Assembly (NCBI GenBank): GCA_045106765.1
Contig: JBGCFD010000048.1
Location: 23,837-87,836, forward strand
DNA from: CAJQQY01 sp045106765
GTDB taxonomy: Bacteria; Bacteroidota; Bacteroidia; Chitinophagales; Saprospiraceae
Direction of reading: 5' to 3'
DNA: 64,000 bases
Shown: positions 44,930 to 53,473 of the stretch, piece by piece
Layout: each line of letters starts with the position of its first letter
Position numbering within the stretch: the first letter of the stretch is position 1
Position numbers and translations under genes: made by a program
Notes under the pieces: generated by a model
Seen by the model: only the letters and a program-made list of their open reading frames with translations
The model's database searches: none
Told to the model about the DNA's origin: nothing

Positions 44930-45073
44930 TTATTGAGGGATAATATCGCCACAGCCACTAGAGCTGTTTTTCTTTTTCTTACCACCCCAAATCTTTTTCA
45001 TGTTAATGCCAGGCAAATGAGTCAAATCATCTAGCCTTTTTTTCTTCTTTTTGTTAAATGTAAAAAGCCCCAT
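44930..45073 (-). CDS. 47-residue double-glycine-type peptide (candidate secreted peptide or RiPP precursor)
   Basis: The frame runs from an ATG (MGLFTFNKKKKKRLDDLTHL) through PGINMKKIWGG to KKKKNSSSGCGDIIPQ. The Gly30-like pair (IWGG, residues 29-32) fits a double-glycine leader: hydrophobic residues at -4 (Ile), -7 (Met), -12 (Leu) and -15 (Leu) from the cut. The 15-residue tail has a single Cys and four lysines. A strong terminator follows on the same strand, and the gene sits 238 nt downstream of the LytTR regulator. No peptidase-transporter, radical-SAM or lanthipeptide enzyme is in the window, so maturation is unknown. It was missed by length cut-offs. Codon use is ordinary. Confidence 0.6.
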   Translation of the reverse strand: MGLFTFNKKKKKRLDDLTHLPGINMKKIWGGKKKKNSSSGCGDIIPQ

Positions 45074-45311
45074 AGTGTTTGAATTTTAGGTTAAAATACT
45101 TTCGATCTAACGAATAATATTAGTGAAATTAACAAATAAATTTAAAACTCCAAAATCATAACGGTAACATAAGTACGTGTGTTTCAATACTTTATGTAAA
45201 AAAATAATGAATATTAAAACTATTAATACATTACAGCCTAATAATCAGCATTTTGTAAACTTAGATGTTTTTCAGGGTTATTTATAAAAATTTTAATTGG
45301 GGTGTTAATAT

Positions 45312-46076
45312 TTAAATTCCTTCTTGCAATCTCCTCATTTGTTCCATAAATGCAGGACGACGACGACGAGAAACTTCTATTTTTTTTCCATCATCCATGA
45401 CTAAATAGCCTCCATCACCTTTTACGAATTTTTTCATATAATTCAGATTAATTAGATGGCTTTTGTGAACTCGATAAAAATTGACAGAACCCAACATCTC
45501 CTCATATGCTTTTATCGTTCGGGATGCAGTAATTTTATCTCCATTGGATAAGTGAATATGTGTATAATTATCTTCCGCTTCGCATCGGATAATATCTTGA
45601 ATATTAATGAAATAAATACCATCCAAAGCAGAGATACTCATTTTTTTGAATGGATTGGGCTTATTAAAATAGTGTTGATTAAACACTTCCAATTTCTCAT
45701 TCGTACGATGCGTTTTTCCAGCATCAATTCTACTTACCGCTTCTTTCAGTTCATCAGGATCAATAGGTTTTACAATGTATCCAATCGAACTATATTGACA
45801 TGCTCGAATGGCAAATTTTTCAAAGGCGGTAACAAAAATAATTTCAAATGGAATTTTATCCAATTCATTCAGCATTTGAAAAACCAATCCATCAGGTAAA
45901 TTAATATCTAAAAAAGCTACATCAGGGTTAGAGCCTAACTTTTTTAGCAAGTCATTTCCCTCTGCAATACTTCCAGCTTCGCCAATGACTGAAATATCTG
46001 AGCAATGTTCTGCAAGGATATTTTTCAGGTTGTTCAACCCTTGTTTTTCATCTTCGATTATGATTGCTTTGGTCAT
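45312..46076 (-). CDS. LytTR-family response regulator
   Basis: 254 residues. Receiver domain 1-120 with the acidic pair Glu8-Asp9, phospho-acceptor Asp57 (VAFLDINLPDG), Thr in FVTAF and Lys in GYIVKPID. LytTR DNA-binding domain about 145-250 (CEAEDNYTHIHLSNGDKI, then FYRVHKSHLINLNYMKKF). Cytosolic transcription factor, expected to bind direct repeats near its targets. The LytS-like kinase of the pair lies 4.4 kb away on the same strand. A clean promoter lies upstream (46271-46242). Confidence 0.9.
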   Translation of the reverse strand: MTKAIIIEDEKQGLNNLKNILAEHCSDISVIGEAGSIAEGNDLLKKLGSNPDVAFLDINLPDGLVFQMLNELDKIPFEIIFVTAFEKFAIRACQYSSIGYIVKPIDPDELKEAVSRIDAGKTHRTNEKLEVFNQHYFNKPNPFKKMSISALDGIYFINIQDIIRCEAEDNYTHIHLSNGDKITASRTIKAYEEMLGSVNFYRVHKSHLINLNYMKKFVKGDGGYLVMDDGKKIEVSRRRRPAFMEQMRRLQEGI

Positions 46077-46533
46077 TTTTTTCCTAATAATATTGAGGAT
46101 AGTTTTATAAAAAAACTCAATAATTTAATTTTAATTAAGGGCAATATTACGCACAGAAATACCTTTAAAAAATAATATCAATCTAATTGTTAAGGGAGAA
46201 TATGGTATGAAAATTTAAATGTATGTCTGTTAGTATTGAGGCAAAGGTATAAAATTTTGTAGAAAATCAAATGCAAAAACATTTACATTTGTAAAAATGT
46301 ATAATAAAAAACTACAATGTATTGATTTTGTGGAAAATGCATACAAATAATTCTTTTTCAACATGAAAGTTGCTCTATTTTCAAAATTTATATTGCAGGA
46401 TATTTATTGTAAAATGGGTTTTTAAGAGAAAGGAATCTATTTATTTTTTAAGATTCATTCAATTTAGTGAACAAAAACCCTACTTTTAACAGTATAAATG
46501 AGGAGACTTTTTTAAATACATTCGAAATTACTT
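46077..46533. other. 457-bp AT-rich divergent intergenic region
   Basis: Apart from the minus-strand promoter at 46242-46271, I see no gene, strong hairpin or repeat. It separates the response regulator (minus) from the ion channel (plus). No clear plus-strand TAnnTTTG is seen. Confidence 0.45.
46242..46271 (-). promoter_or_regulatory. promoter of the LytTR regulator gene
   Basis: On the minus strand, TTTG (46271-46268), 18 nt, then TACCTTTG (46249-46242), an exact fit to the Bacteroidota -33/-7 promoter. The predicted start lies near 46235, leaving a leader of about 160 nt before the start codon at 46076. Confidence 0.6.
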
Positions 46534-47430
46534 ATGTCTGACGATACAAAGAAAAAGGAATATAACCCTACTCGTGAAAGAATATTTGAGATTATTTTTG
46601 AGGCTGATACTCCTATAGGCAAATGGTTTGATATATTTTTGATCATTGCGATTATTGCAAGTGTATGCATTGTAATATTGGAAAGTGTAGATACGATTAA
46701 TGATCGTTTTGGACAGCTCTTTAGGATTTTAGAATGGGTGTTTACGATCATCTTTACGATTGAGTATCTTTTACGACTTTATGTTGTTCATCATCCACGA
46801 AAATATGCTTTAAGTTTTTTTGGTATTGTAGATTTACTTTCAATCCTTCCCTCTTATTTAAGTTTCTTTTTTGTTGGATATCAATCTTTAATGGTCATTC
46901 GAGCTATTCGATTATTGAGAGTCTTTCGAATTTTCAAATTAGTGAACTATTCCAAAGATGCTCAACAGATTACTTCTGCTCTCAAAGCAAGTCGAAGGAA
47001 AATTTTTGTCTTCCTTACTTTTGTCATGTTACTGGTCATCATTTTTGGATCGGTCATGTATCTGATCGAAGGAAGCCAACCTGGTTCTCCATTTGACAGT
47101 ATTCCTCGAAGCATTTATTGGGCCATCGTAACATTGACTACGGTTGGATATGGAGACATTTCGCCAACTACTTCTTTTGGACAGTTTTTAGCGGCTATCG
47201 TCATGCTTTTAGGTTATGCAGTACTTGCTGTTCCGACAGGAATTGTCAGTTCCGAAATGACGAAGGAGAACAAAAAAGGAAAGAAGAAAAAAAAGAATGG
47301 AAAAAAAATAGAAGCGTCTCAAAAATTGAATACTCAAGTTTGTAGTGAATGTCTTTTTGATGATCATGCTGATGATGCTTATTATTGTAAAAAATGTGGA
47401 ACACCTCTACATCATCATGATCATCATTAG
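46534..47430 (+). CDS. voltage-gated-type potassium channel with C-terminal zinc-ribbon tail
   Basis: 298 residues with six helices: S1 about 30-50, S2 about 63-82, S3 about 90-110, S4 about 116-135 with arginines in RAIRLLRVFRIFKL, S5 about 152-175, pore about 190-210, S6 about 215-235. The filter TVGYGD is at 203-208, so K+ selectivity is expected. A Lys-rich linker leads to a C-terminal zinc ribbon (CSECLFDDHADDAYYCKKCG) and a His-rich end (HHHDHH). The zinc tail is unusual for this family and may bind metal. It is convergent with glmM across a terminator. Confidence 0.85.
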   Translation: MSDDTKKKEYNPTRERIFEIIFEADTPIGKWFDIFLIIAIIASVCIVILESVDTINDRFGQLFRILEWVFTIIFTIEYLLRLYVVHHPRKYALSFFGIVDLLSILPSYLSFFFVGYQSLMVIRAIRLLRVFRIFKLVNYSKDAQQITSALKASRRKIFVFLTFVMLLVIIFGSVMYLIEGSQPGSPFDSIPRSIYWAIVTLTTVGYGDISPTTSFGQFLAAIVMLLGYAVLAVPTGIVSSEMTKENKKGKKKKKNGKKIEASQKLNTQVCSECLFDDHADDAYYCKKCGTPLHHHDHH

Positions 47431-47541
47431 ATTTTGTTGATTTGACGTTCCTATTTCCTATTTAGAAAACACATTAAAACGTGAGGTCTATTTGTAGGAC
47501 CAATATCCGTAAAACGTAAACGTCTATTCTTTTCAAAAAAG

Positions 47542-47578
47542 AAATCCCGAATTTCGATCTTCTCAAAATTCGGGATTT
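47542..47578 (-). terminator. terminator between the channel and glmM genes
   Basis: A 13-bp stem (AAATCCCGAATTT) with an 11-nt loop. The minus strand continues with six T, so it ends the glmM transcript and may also end the convergent channel gene. Confidence 0.78.
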
Positions 47579-47599
47579 AATATTTTAGAAAAATTCAAA

Positions 47600-49003
47600 T
47601 TAGATCACCACGTGTTTTAAAATACCCGCGATATCTTGTTGTATTTTTTTAGCCAAATTATTAGCAGTTACTTCCGATGCACTTTCGCTATAAATTCGGA
47701 TGATCGGTTCTGTATTTGATTTTCTTAAATGAATCCAATCTGATTCGAATAAAATTTTCAAACCATCAACTGTATCTAGTTCTTCGTTTTTGTATTTTTC
47801 TTTTAGTTTTTCAAAAATCAAATCCAAATCAATCTCTGGAGTCAATTGAATCTTATTTTTTGAAATAACATAAGAAGGATAAGTTCTTCGCATCCAAGAA
47901 ATTGGTTTCCCAAATTCAGCTAACTGAGATAAAACCAATGCTATTCCTGCTAAGGCATCTCGTCCATAATGTAATGCTGGATAAATCACTCCTCCATTTC
48001 CTTCGCCACCAATGACTGCATCCGTTGCTTTCATCTGATTCACAACATTTACTTCTCCAACTGCCGCAGAAGAATATGTTCCTCCATTTTTCTCAGTAAC
48101 ATCTCTCAATGCTCTTGTGGAAGAAAGATTAGAAACAGTATTTTTAGAACTACCTTCTGGTGTATGCTTTAAAATATAATCAGCCACCGTTACTAATGTA
48201 TATTCTTCCCCAAACATTTCTCCATCTTCACTAACAAATGCCAACCGATCTACATCTGGATCGACTGCGATTCCTAAATCAGCTCGATTAGCAGTAACTG
48301 CTTCCGATAGTTGTCTTAGATTTTCTGGAAGTGGTTCTGGGTTGTGTGCAAAATTTCCAGTCACTTCGCTATTGATTAAAATCACCTCACAACCCAATTT
48401 TTCCAAAAGAGGTGGAATCGAAATTGCTCCTGTAGAATTGACACAGTCAACCACCACTTTAAACTGTTTGGCTTTCACTTTTTCAATGGTCACCAATGGA
48501 AGCGTCAATATCGCATTAATATGCTTATCTATATAGGTGTCATCTTTTCGATAAGAACCTAATTTTTCAACGGAAGCATATTCAATATTTCCAGCTTCAA
48601 TTAGCGCTAAAAATTCAGTCGCATCTGCTGCTGATATAAATTCACCTTTATCATTAAGTAATTTTAATGCATTCCATTGCTTAGGATTATGGCTAGCGGT
48701 TAGGATGATTCCTGCACCTGCATTTTCCATAGGAACAGCGACTTCAACTGTTGGTGTTGTTGACAAGCCTAGATCAACAACATCAATCCCAAGTGAACGT
48801 AAAGTACTGACTACCAAGCTATTAACTATTTCACCAGAAATTCGAGCATCTCGTCCTACTACGATTTTGGGATTGTTTGTTTTTTGAATAACCCAGTAGC
48901 CAAAAGCTGCTGCGCATTCAACAATATCTTGAGGGGTAAGATTATCTCCTGCTGCGCCACCGATAGTTCCTCTTATTCCTGAGATTGATTTGATTAAAGC
49001 CAT
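47600..49003 (-). CDS. glmM: phosphoglucosamine mutase
   Basis: 467 residues of the alpha-D-phosphohexomutase fold. It interconverts glucosamine-6-phosphate and glucosamine-1-phosphate for UDP-GlcNAc. The active serine is Ser104 in LTASHNPKQWNALK, the metal site is VDPDVDRLAF, the sugar loop is GGEGNGGVI and the phosphate loop is LRKSNTEPIIRIYSE. Cytosolic and usually essential. Phosphomannomutase activity is an alternative reading, but the TASHNP-QWNALK context is typical of Bacteroidota GlmM. Start ATG at 49003. Confidence 0.85.
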   Translation of the reverse strand: MALIKSISGIRGTIGGAAGDNLTPQDIVECAAAFGYWVIQKTNNPKIVVGRDARISGEIVNSLVVSTLRSLGIDVVDLGLSTTPTVEVAVPMENAGAGIILTASHNPKQWNALKLLNDKGEFISAADATEFLALIEAGNIEYASVEKLGSYRKDDTYIDKHINAILTLPLVTIEKVKAKQFKVVVDCVNSTGAISIPPLLEKLGCEVILINSEVTGNFAHNPEPLPENLRQLSEAVTANRADLGIAVDPDVDRLAFVSEDGEMFGEEYTLVTVADYILKHTPEGSSKNTVSNLSSTRALRDVTEKNGGTYSSAAVGEVNVVNQMKATDAVIGGEGNGGVIYPALHYGRDALAGIALVLSQLAEFGKPISWMRRTYPSYVISKNKIQLTPEIDLDLIFEKLKEKYKNEELDTVDGLKILFESDWIHLRKSNTEPIIRIYSESASEVTANNLAKKIQQDIAGILKHVVI

Positions 49004-49186
49004 AGAGTTTACAATTTATTTTGATTTACATCGAGAATTTTGGAAAAAATACAATTTAAACATTTATGAAACTGTATTTATTATATATGTTTCGTCGTGG
49101 GGTAAAGATAAAATTAATTCATGGAAGAGTAGGAAATTTAGAGAGATATGTTAGACATTACAACGATTTATTTTGCTTTCTTATCG

Positions 49187-49219
49187 TTGTATAATCTCCA
49201 TTCTAATTTTATACCTTTG
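49187..49219 (+). promoter_or_regulatory. promoter of the PAP2 phosphatase gene
   Basis: TTG at 49187-49189, 22 nt, then TACCTTTG at 49212-49219. The start of transcription would be near 49226, 14 nt before the start codon. The fit is exact at the -7 element. Confidence 0.55.
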
Positions 49220-49239
49220 GTGACTTTTATACGAGACCA

Positions 49240-49812
49240 ATGAGTGAGTTACTGCAATTTGACCAATATTTATTTCAATTAATTAATTCTGCTTGGACGA
49301 CAGAATGGTTAGATGCTTTGATGCCAATGTGGAGAAATAAATATTTTTGGTTGCCATTTTATATTTTTTTAATCAGTTTTTTATTGATTAATTTCGGAAA
49401 AAAAGGAGGTTTCCTTTTGCTATTTGCCATCGGGACAATAGTAATATCTGATACTTTGAGTAGTCAAATTATTAAAAAAAATGTCCAGCGAGTTCGTCCA
49501 TGTAATGATTCTCGTATTTCAGATATGGTTGATTTAAAAGTAAAATGTGGCGGCGGATATAGTTATACATCTTCTCATGCAACGAATCATTTTGCTTTAG
49601 CATTTTTTTTAATTTTCACTTTAGGCATTCGATTTCGTTGGATCAAATGGGTCTTAATATTTTGGGCAAGTAGTATTGCTTATGGACAAGTTTATGTCGG
49701 GGTACATTATCCATTGGATGTGATTTCGGGAGCAATGGTCGGGATGGTTGTTGGGGTTTTAGTGGCAAGTTGGTATGGGAGTTTTAGGGAAAAAAAATTA
49801 GAATTTGATTGA
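49240..49812 (+). CDS. PAP2-family membrane phosphatase
   Basis: 190 residues with about five membrane helices. The three phosphatase motifs are present: KNVQRVRPCND (motif 1 with KxxxxxxRP), YTSSHATNHFA (a SxH variant of PSGH), and YVGVHYPLDVISGAMVG (SRxxxxxHxxxD class). It likely removes phosphate from undecaprenyl pyrophosphate or lipid phosphates at the membrane. Starts 14 nt after its predicted transcription start. A palindromic repeat follows the stop. Confidence 0.82.
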   Translation: MSELLQFDQYLFQLINSAWTTEWLDALMPMWRNKYFWLPFYIFLISFLLINFGKKGGFLLLFAIGTIVISDTLSSQIIKKNVQRVRPCNDSRISDMVDLKVKCGGGYSYTSSHATNHFALAFFLIFTLGIRFRWIKWVLIFWASSIAYGQVYVGVHYPLDVISGAMVGMVVGVLVASWYGSFREKKLEFD

Positions 49813-49820
49813 TATTTTTT

Positions 49821-49881
49821 CATCACGGATTACGTAGATTTTCACAGATTATAGTCAAAAAAATCTACGTAATCTGTGGTG
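49821..49881. repeat. inverted repeat of the GATTACGTAGATTT family
   Basis: Arms CATCACGGATTACGTAGATTT (49821-49841) and the inverse at 49861-49881 match at 19 of 21 positions around a 19-nt loop. I know similar CACGGATTACG...AGATT phrases as dispersed intergenic repeats in other genomes. Only this one copy is in the window. Confidence 0.5.
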
Positions 49882-49929
49882 AAAATTCTAGATTAAAATT
49901 AATTATTTGTTGATTAAAAAAATTAAACA

Positions 49930-50691
49930 TTGGATTTTCCAGATTATTTAATATTGTTTTCAAGTGTCATTTTGGGCGGAGGCTTGGCTTTTTATTTTCA
50001 AAAAAATAATAAGACCATATTGCAATTAGTGTTATCATTTAGTGGTGCATTTATTTTGGGAATCTCTGTTTTACATTTGATGCCAGTTGCATTTTCTAAT
50101 CCAATTGATGCTTCAGCCGAGACTATTTCCAAACACGGAAATACTGTGGGATTGTTGATTTTACTAGGTTTTTTTGTACAAATATTTTTGGAGCAACTTT
50201 CCAAGGGTGTCGAGCATGGGCATATTCATGCACCCCATCATGGCAAAACTAGCTTTGCGATTCAGATACTTTTAGGGTTGAGTATTCATGCTTTTTTTGA
50301 AGGGATTCCTTTGGAGAATGAGCATATGCATGCGCATGCTGGGCACAATCATTTATTGTGGGGAATTGTTTTACACAAAGCTCCTGCGGCTTTTGCTTTA
50401 GTGTTATTATTTTTAATTTCTGGTTTTAAAAAACCCTTAATTGTGAGTGCATTATTAGTCTTTGCTTTGATGTCTCCTTTGGGTGCATATATGGGGAAAA
50501 TATTGACTGAGCATAAAGTGCTAACTATGGAACGACAAAATTATGTGGTGGCTTTTGTGATTGGTTCATTTTTACATATTGCGACAACGATTCTTTTTGA
50601 AGTGGAAAGTGCAGAACATCACAGTATTTCAATGCGAAAGTTAATTGCGATTTTAATTGGAATTGGAATGGCAATTTTGACGATTCTGTAG
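49930..50691 (+). CDS. ZIP-family divalent metal transporter
   Basis: 253 residues from a TTG at 49930; an in-frame stop lies just upstream and no ATG is available. About eight helices. A His-rich loop between TM3 and TM4 (EHGHIHAPHHGK) and a second (HMHAHAGHNH), then TM4-TM5 motifs SIHAFFEGIPL and VLHKAPAAFAL, which carry the metal-site residues of ZIP proteins. It imports Zn2+ or Fe2+ into the cytosol. Alone, no regulator beside it. Confidence 0.8.
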   Translation: MDFPDYLILFSSVILGGGLAFYFQKNNKTILQLVLSFSGAFILGISVLHLMPVAFSNPIDASAETISKHGNTVGLLILLGFFVQIFLEQLSKGVEHGHIHAPHHGKTSFAIQILLGLSIHAFFEGIPLENEHMHAHAGHNHLLWGIVLHKAPAAFALVLLFLISGFKKPLIVSALLVFALMSPLGAYMGKILTEHKVLTMERQNYVVAFVIGSFLHIATTILFEVESAEHHSISMRKLIAILIGIGMAILTIL

Positions 50692-50721
50692 AGAAGTATG
50701 TATGCTTTGTCACAACAAAAA

Positions 50722-50750
50722 AAGCAGTACAAAATTAATTGTACTGCCTT
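50722..50750 (-). terminator. terminator of the coiled-coil membrane protein gene
   Basis: An 11-bp stem (AAGCAGTACAA) with a short loop; the minus strand then has seven T. It lies 50 nt past the stop of the minus-strand gene at 50800. Confidence 0.75.
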
Positions 50751-50799
50751 ACTGAATTAGTATGTTAAAATGGGATTAGAAACCCTTTTGAGTGGAAAC

Positions 50800-51780
50800 T
50801 TAAAGTCCCACTATATTACCATCTCGAATGAATTGCTTCACTCCATCAAGTAATAAATATTCTTCTCCATCATCACTTTTATAATAGACTTGTACCTCGA
50901 AATTTTTGCCTCGCTTTGGATTACTATTATTATAATTGATTTCGACTAAATTGCCATCATAATAAAATGGAGCACCAATTTTTTCTTCCACTTTTTCCTC
51001 CTTCATTGGATTAGGCTCCACTAAAACAATTTCTTCTTGAAAATCCATATCAATAATTTTCACTAAAAACTCTTCATCCAAAAGTACTTTTGCATCTTCG
51101 TGATTCATAAAAAAATTGATGGTGGTATGCTTCCAATTTTTTCCATCCGTAATCAATCGAGTAACTGGATTTCCAGTTGGATTCATTTTAATCTGGATAT
51201 CTTGAAATTTGATTCGAGTATTATTTACAACATCAACAATTTTTCGGAAACGATCTTCACTTTCCATTTTATCTTGAATCACGTTTTCTGTTTCCAGTTT
51301 TACGGTCATATAATTATTTTGCTCAGATTGAAAATTATCAATTTGTTCTTTAATCACCGCTTTTTCTGCTTCGATTGTAGCTATAACTTTTTGATCAACA
51401 TTATCCTTTCTTGATAAAACTGCAATATCTTTTTTCTTTCCATCATATTGTGATTGTAAATAATTCACCTTGCCCTGAAGTTCTGCAATAAGATTATCTT
51501 GTCGCTTAACTTTTCTCCTCAAGCCTGCAATGATTTTATTTAATCTAATAATACTATCTCGTAGAAATTGATTCTCATCCTGAAGGTCAGAATTCAATTG
51601 AGTTAAAAGAATCTTGTCTTCTTTTTCTGTTTCAATAGCACCTTCTAAATTATCAATGTTCTTTAATTGTTCAGAAAGATGAGTTTTAGTATTATTCAAT
51701 TTTTTCACTTGAATAGCACTAAAAATGCCAAGACTTACAAGTAGAACCAAACTTATAATAATCGTTAGGGATTTGGTCAT
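50800..51780 (-). CDS. membrane-anchored coiled-coil protein of unknown function
   Basis: 326 residues. One N-terminal membrane helix (about 4-24, LTIIISLVLLVSLGIFSAIQ), then a long coiled coil (about 26-190) of heptads such as KLNNTKTHLSEQLKNIDNLE. The C-terminal domain (about 200-326) is globular, with TINFFMNHEDAKVLLDEEFL and a closing beta segment EVQVYYKSDDGEEYLLLDGV. It is likely inner-membrane-anchored with a periplasmic coil. I do not recognise a family. Confidence 0.65.
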   Translation of the reverse strand: MTKSLTIIISLVLLVSLGIFSAIQVKKLNNTKTHLSEQLKNIDNLEGAIETEKEDKILLTQLNSDLQDENQFLRDSIIRLNKIIAGLRRKVKRQDNLIAELQGKVNYLQSQYDGKKKDIAVLSRKDNVDQKVIATIEAEKAVIKEQIDNFQSEQNNYMTVKLETENVIQDKMESEDRFRKIVDVVNNTRIKFQDIQIKMNPTGNPVTRLITDGKNWKHTTINFFMNHEDAKVLLDEEFLVKIIDMDFQEEIVLVEPNPMKEEKVEEKIGAPFYYDGNLVEINYNNSNPKRGKNFEVQVYYKSDDGEEYLLLDGVKQFIRDGNIVGL

Positions 51781-52044
51781 GTCAATAGGATTTTACTAAT
51801 TAATAAAAAATATATTTATAAAAAACTGTCAAACAGTTTATTACAGATCACTAAAAACAAATATTATTCCATTTTATCATTTGTCCTAACAAGTTTTCTT
51901 TTTATTAAAATGAAAATTATTCAAAGGTAGATTTAGAATGGTTTTCGGTTTTTAAAATAATTGGATTGGAGTATATTTGCTTTTTTTTAGAAAAATTAGA
52001 ACAAAACTTAAATTTTTAAAAAACAAAATTTCAATAAAAAATCA

Positions 52045-52980
52045 ATGGATCAACGTCAACAAACTACCTCTAATATTTTAATGATTCGTCCAACAAACTT
52101 TGGATTTAATGAAGAAACGGCAGCCAATAATTCCTTCCAAACTAAAGCTAAAGTACTTACGCCTGATCAAGTGAAAAAGAGAGCAATGGAAGAGTTCGAC
52201 AATTTTGTTACAAAAATGAGAGGAGAAGGAATTAATGTTATCGTCATGGATGATACTGATGAACCGATCAAACCTGATGCAGTTTTTCCAAATAATTGGG
52301 TTACATTTCATCAAGATGGCGTCGTGATTACTTATCCAATGTACTCCGAGATAAGACGAAAAGAACGGAGAGAAGATGTGTTAGAAAAATTAAAAGAGCA
52401 ATTTCAAATTGAAGGTACTTTTAGATTAGAAAAATTTGAAGCAGAAAATAGATTTCTAGAAGGAACGGGAAGTATGATTTTGGATCGAGTCAATAAAATT
52501 TGCTACGCCTGTACCAGTCCTCGAACGGATGAAGGATTATTAGATATTTTTTGTGAGTTAGGACATTTTCAAAAAGCGGCTTTTCAATCTGTCGATGCAA
52601 ACGGAGAAGACATTTATCATACGAACGTAATGATGGCATTAGGAGAAGATTTTGTGGTAATTGGAATGAGTACAATCAAAGATGAAGCACAAAAAAAAAT
52701 GCTCTTAGATTTGTTTGAAAAAACGAATAAAGAAATCATTGATATTTCCTTTGAACAGATTTTGTCATTTGCTGGCAATATGCTTCAAGTACGAAACGAA
52801 AAAGGAGAAACCTACCTTGTTATGTCTCAACAAGCCTTCGAGTCATTAACTGACGAACAAATTAAAAAGATTGAGATACGAACAAAAATTCTGTATAGCC
52901 CTATTGAAGCGATAGAAACTTTGGGAGGAGGTAGTGCAAGATGTATGATGGCAGAAGTATTTTTGCCAAAAATAAATTAA
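52045..52980 (+). CDS. ctlX: citrulline utilization hydrolase CtlX type (arginine deiminase-related)
   Basis: 311 residues of the guanidine-group-modifying (DDAH/ADI) fold. Motifs: PDAVFPNNWVTFHQDG (acid residues of the site), YHTNVMMALG with catalytic His192, and the C-terminal GGGSARCMMAEVF with nucleophile Cys300. I recognise CtlX (FN0238-like) from these motifs; the family is thought to act on citrulline or related ureido/guanidino compounds. Cytosolic. A -7-like TATATTTG lies at 51972-51979. Confidence 0.8.
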   Translation: MDQRQQTTSNILMIRPTNFGFNEETAANNSFQTKAKVLTPDQVKKRAMEEFDNFVTKMRGEGINVIVMDDTDEPIKPDAVFPNNWVTFHQDGVVITYPMYSEIRRKERREDVLEKLKEQFQIEGTFRLEKFEAENRFLEGTGSMILDRVNKICYACTSPRTDEGLLDIFCELGHFQKAAFQSVDANGEDIYHTNVMMALGEDFVVIGMSTIKDEAQKKMLLDLFEKTNKEIIDISFEQILSFAGNMLQVRNEKGETYLVMSQQAFESLTDEQIKKIEIRTKILYSPIEAIETLGGGSARCMMAEVFLPKIN

Positions 52981-53473
52981 CATTTCTTTAACGTGATTAA
53001 AAATAAATTAATTACTTTTACCATACGAAATAAAAGAGGATTTGATTTTTCCTTCAAAAACTCTTTTATTTCTCAATTTCACCCATCGAACATCTCTTCT
53101 GATACTACAAATTACATTTATTTTGTGACATAGCAACTTGTTTTTTGACTAAAAAAAACACCCTCTTTGCTTTTCAGTTATAAACATTATAAATAAACTT
53201 TATTCATAAATATACTGATACTGAATAGTTGCCATAGCAACTTTATTAACACCCCCTTTTCTGTCATTTTTACATATTAAAACTATGTAATGAAAGTGTG
53301 AAAAATAGTTTTTCATACTTAATCAAAAGTTTAAACAAAGGTCTTGGTGTAGTCAATAAGCCTTTCTAGTTTTGCGGCATAATTGAAAAACAAGAATATA
53401 TAGATCCTAAAATTCAACAGATTTAGTAAACCACATTTGTATTTTCATAATCAAAACTCTTAAACATTTTTGT
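52981..53473. other. 493-bp AT-rich intergenic region
   Basis: No gene seen. It holds the promoter of the next gene (53344-53374) and no strong hairpin. The sequence between 53000 and 53340 carries no repeat that I recognise. Confidence 0.4.
53344..53374 (+). promoter_or_regulatory. promoter of the TonB receptor gene at 53474
   Basis: TTG at 53344-53346, 20 nt, then TAGTTTTG at 53367-53374, followed by CGGC. The predicted start is about 53382, leaving a leader near 90 nt. The extended -7 word TTCTAGTTTTGCG is nearly the same as at 56340 (TTCTAATTTTGCG). Confidence 0.6.

Noticed and set aside
45552..45899. 115-codon plus-strand frame
   Set aside because: Antisense to the receiver and LytTR domains of the response regulator.
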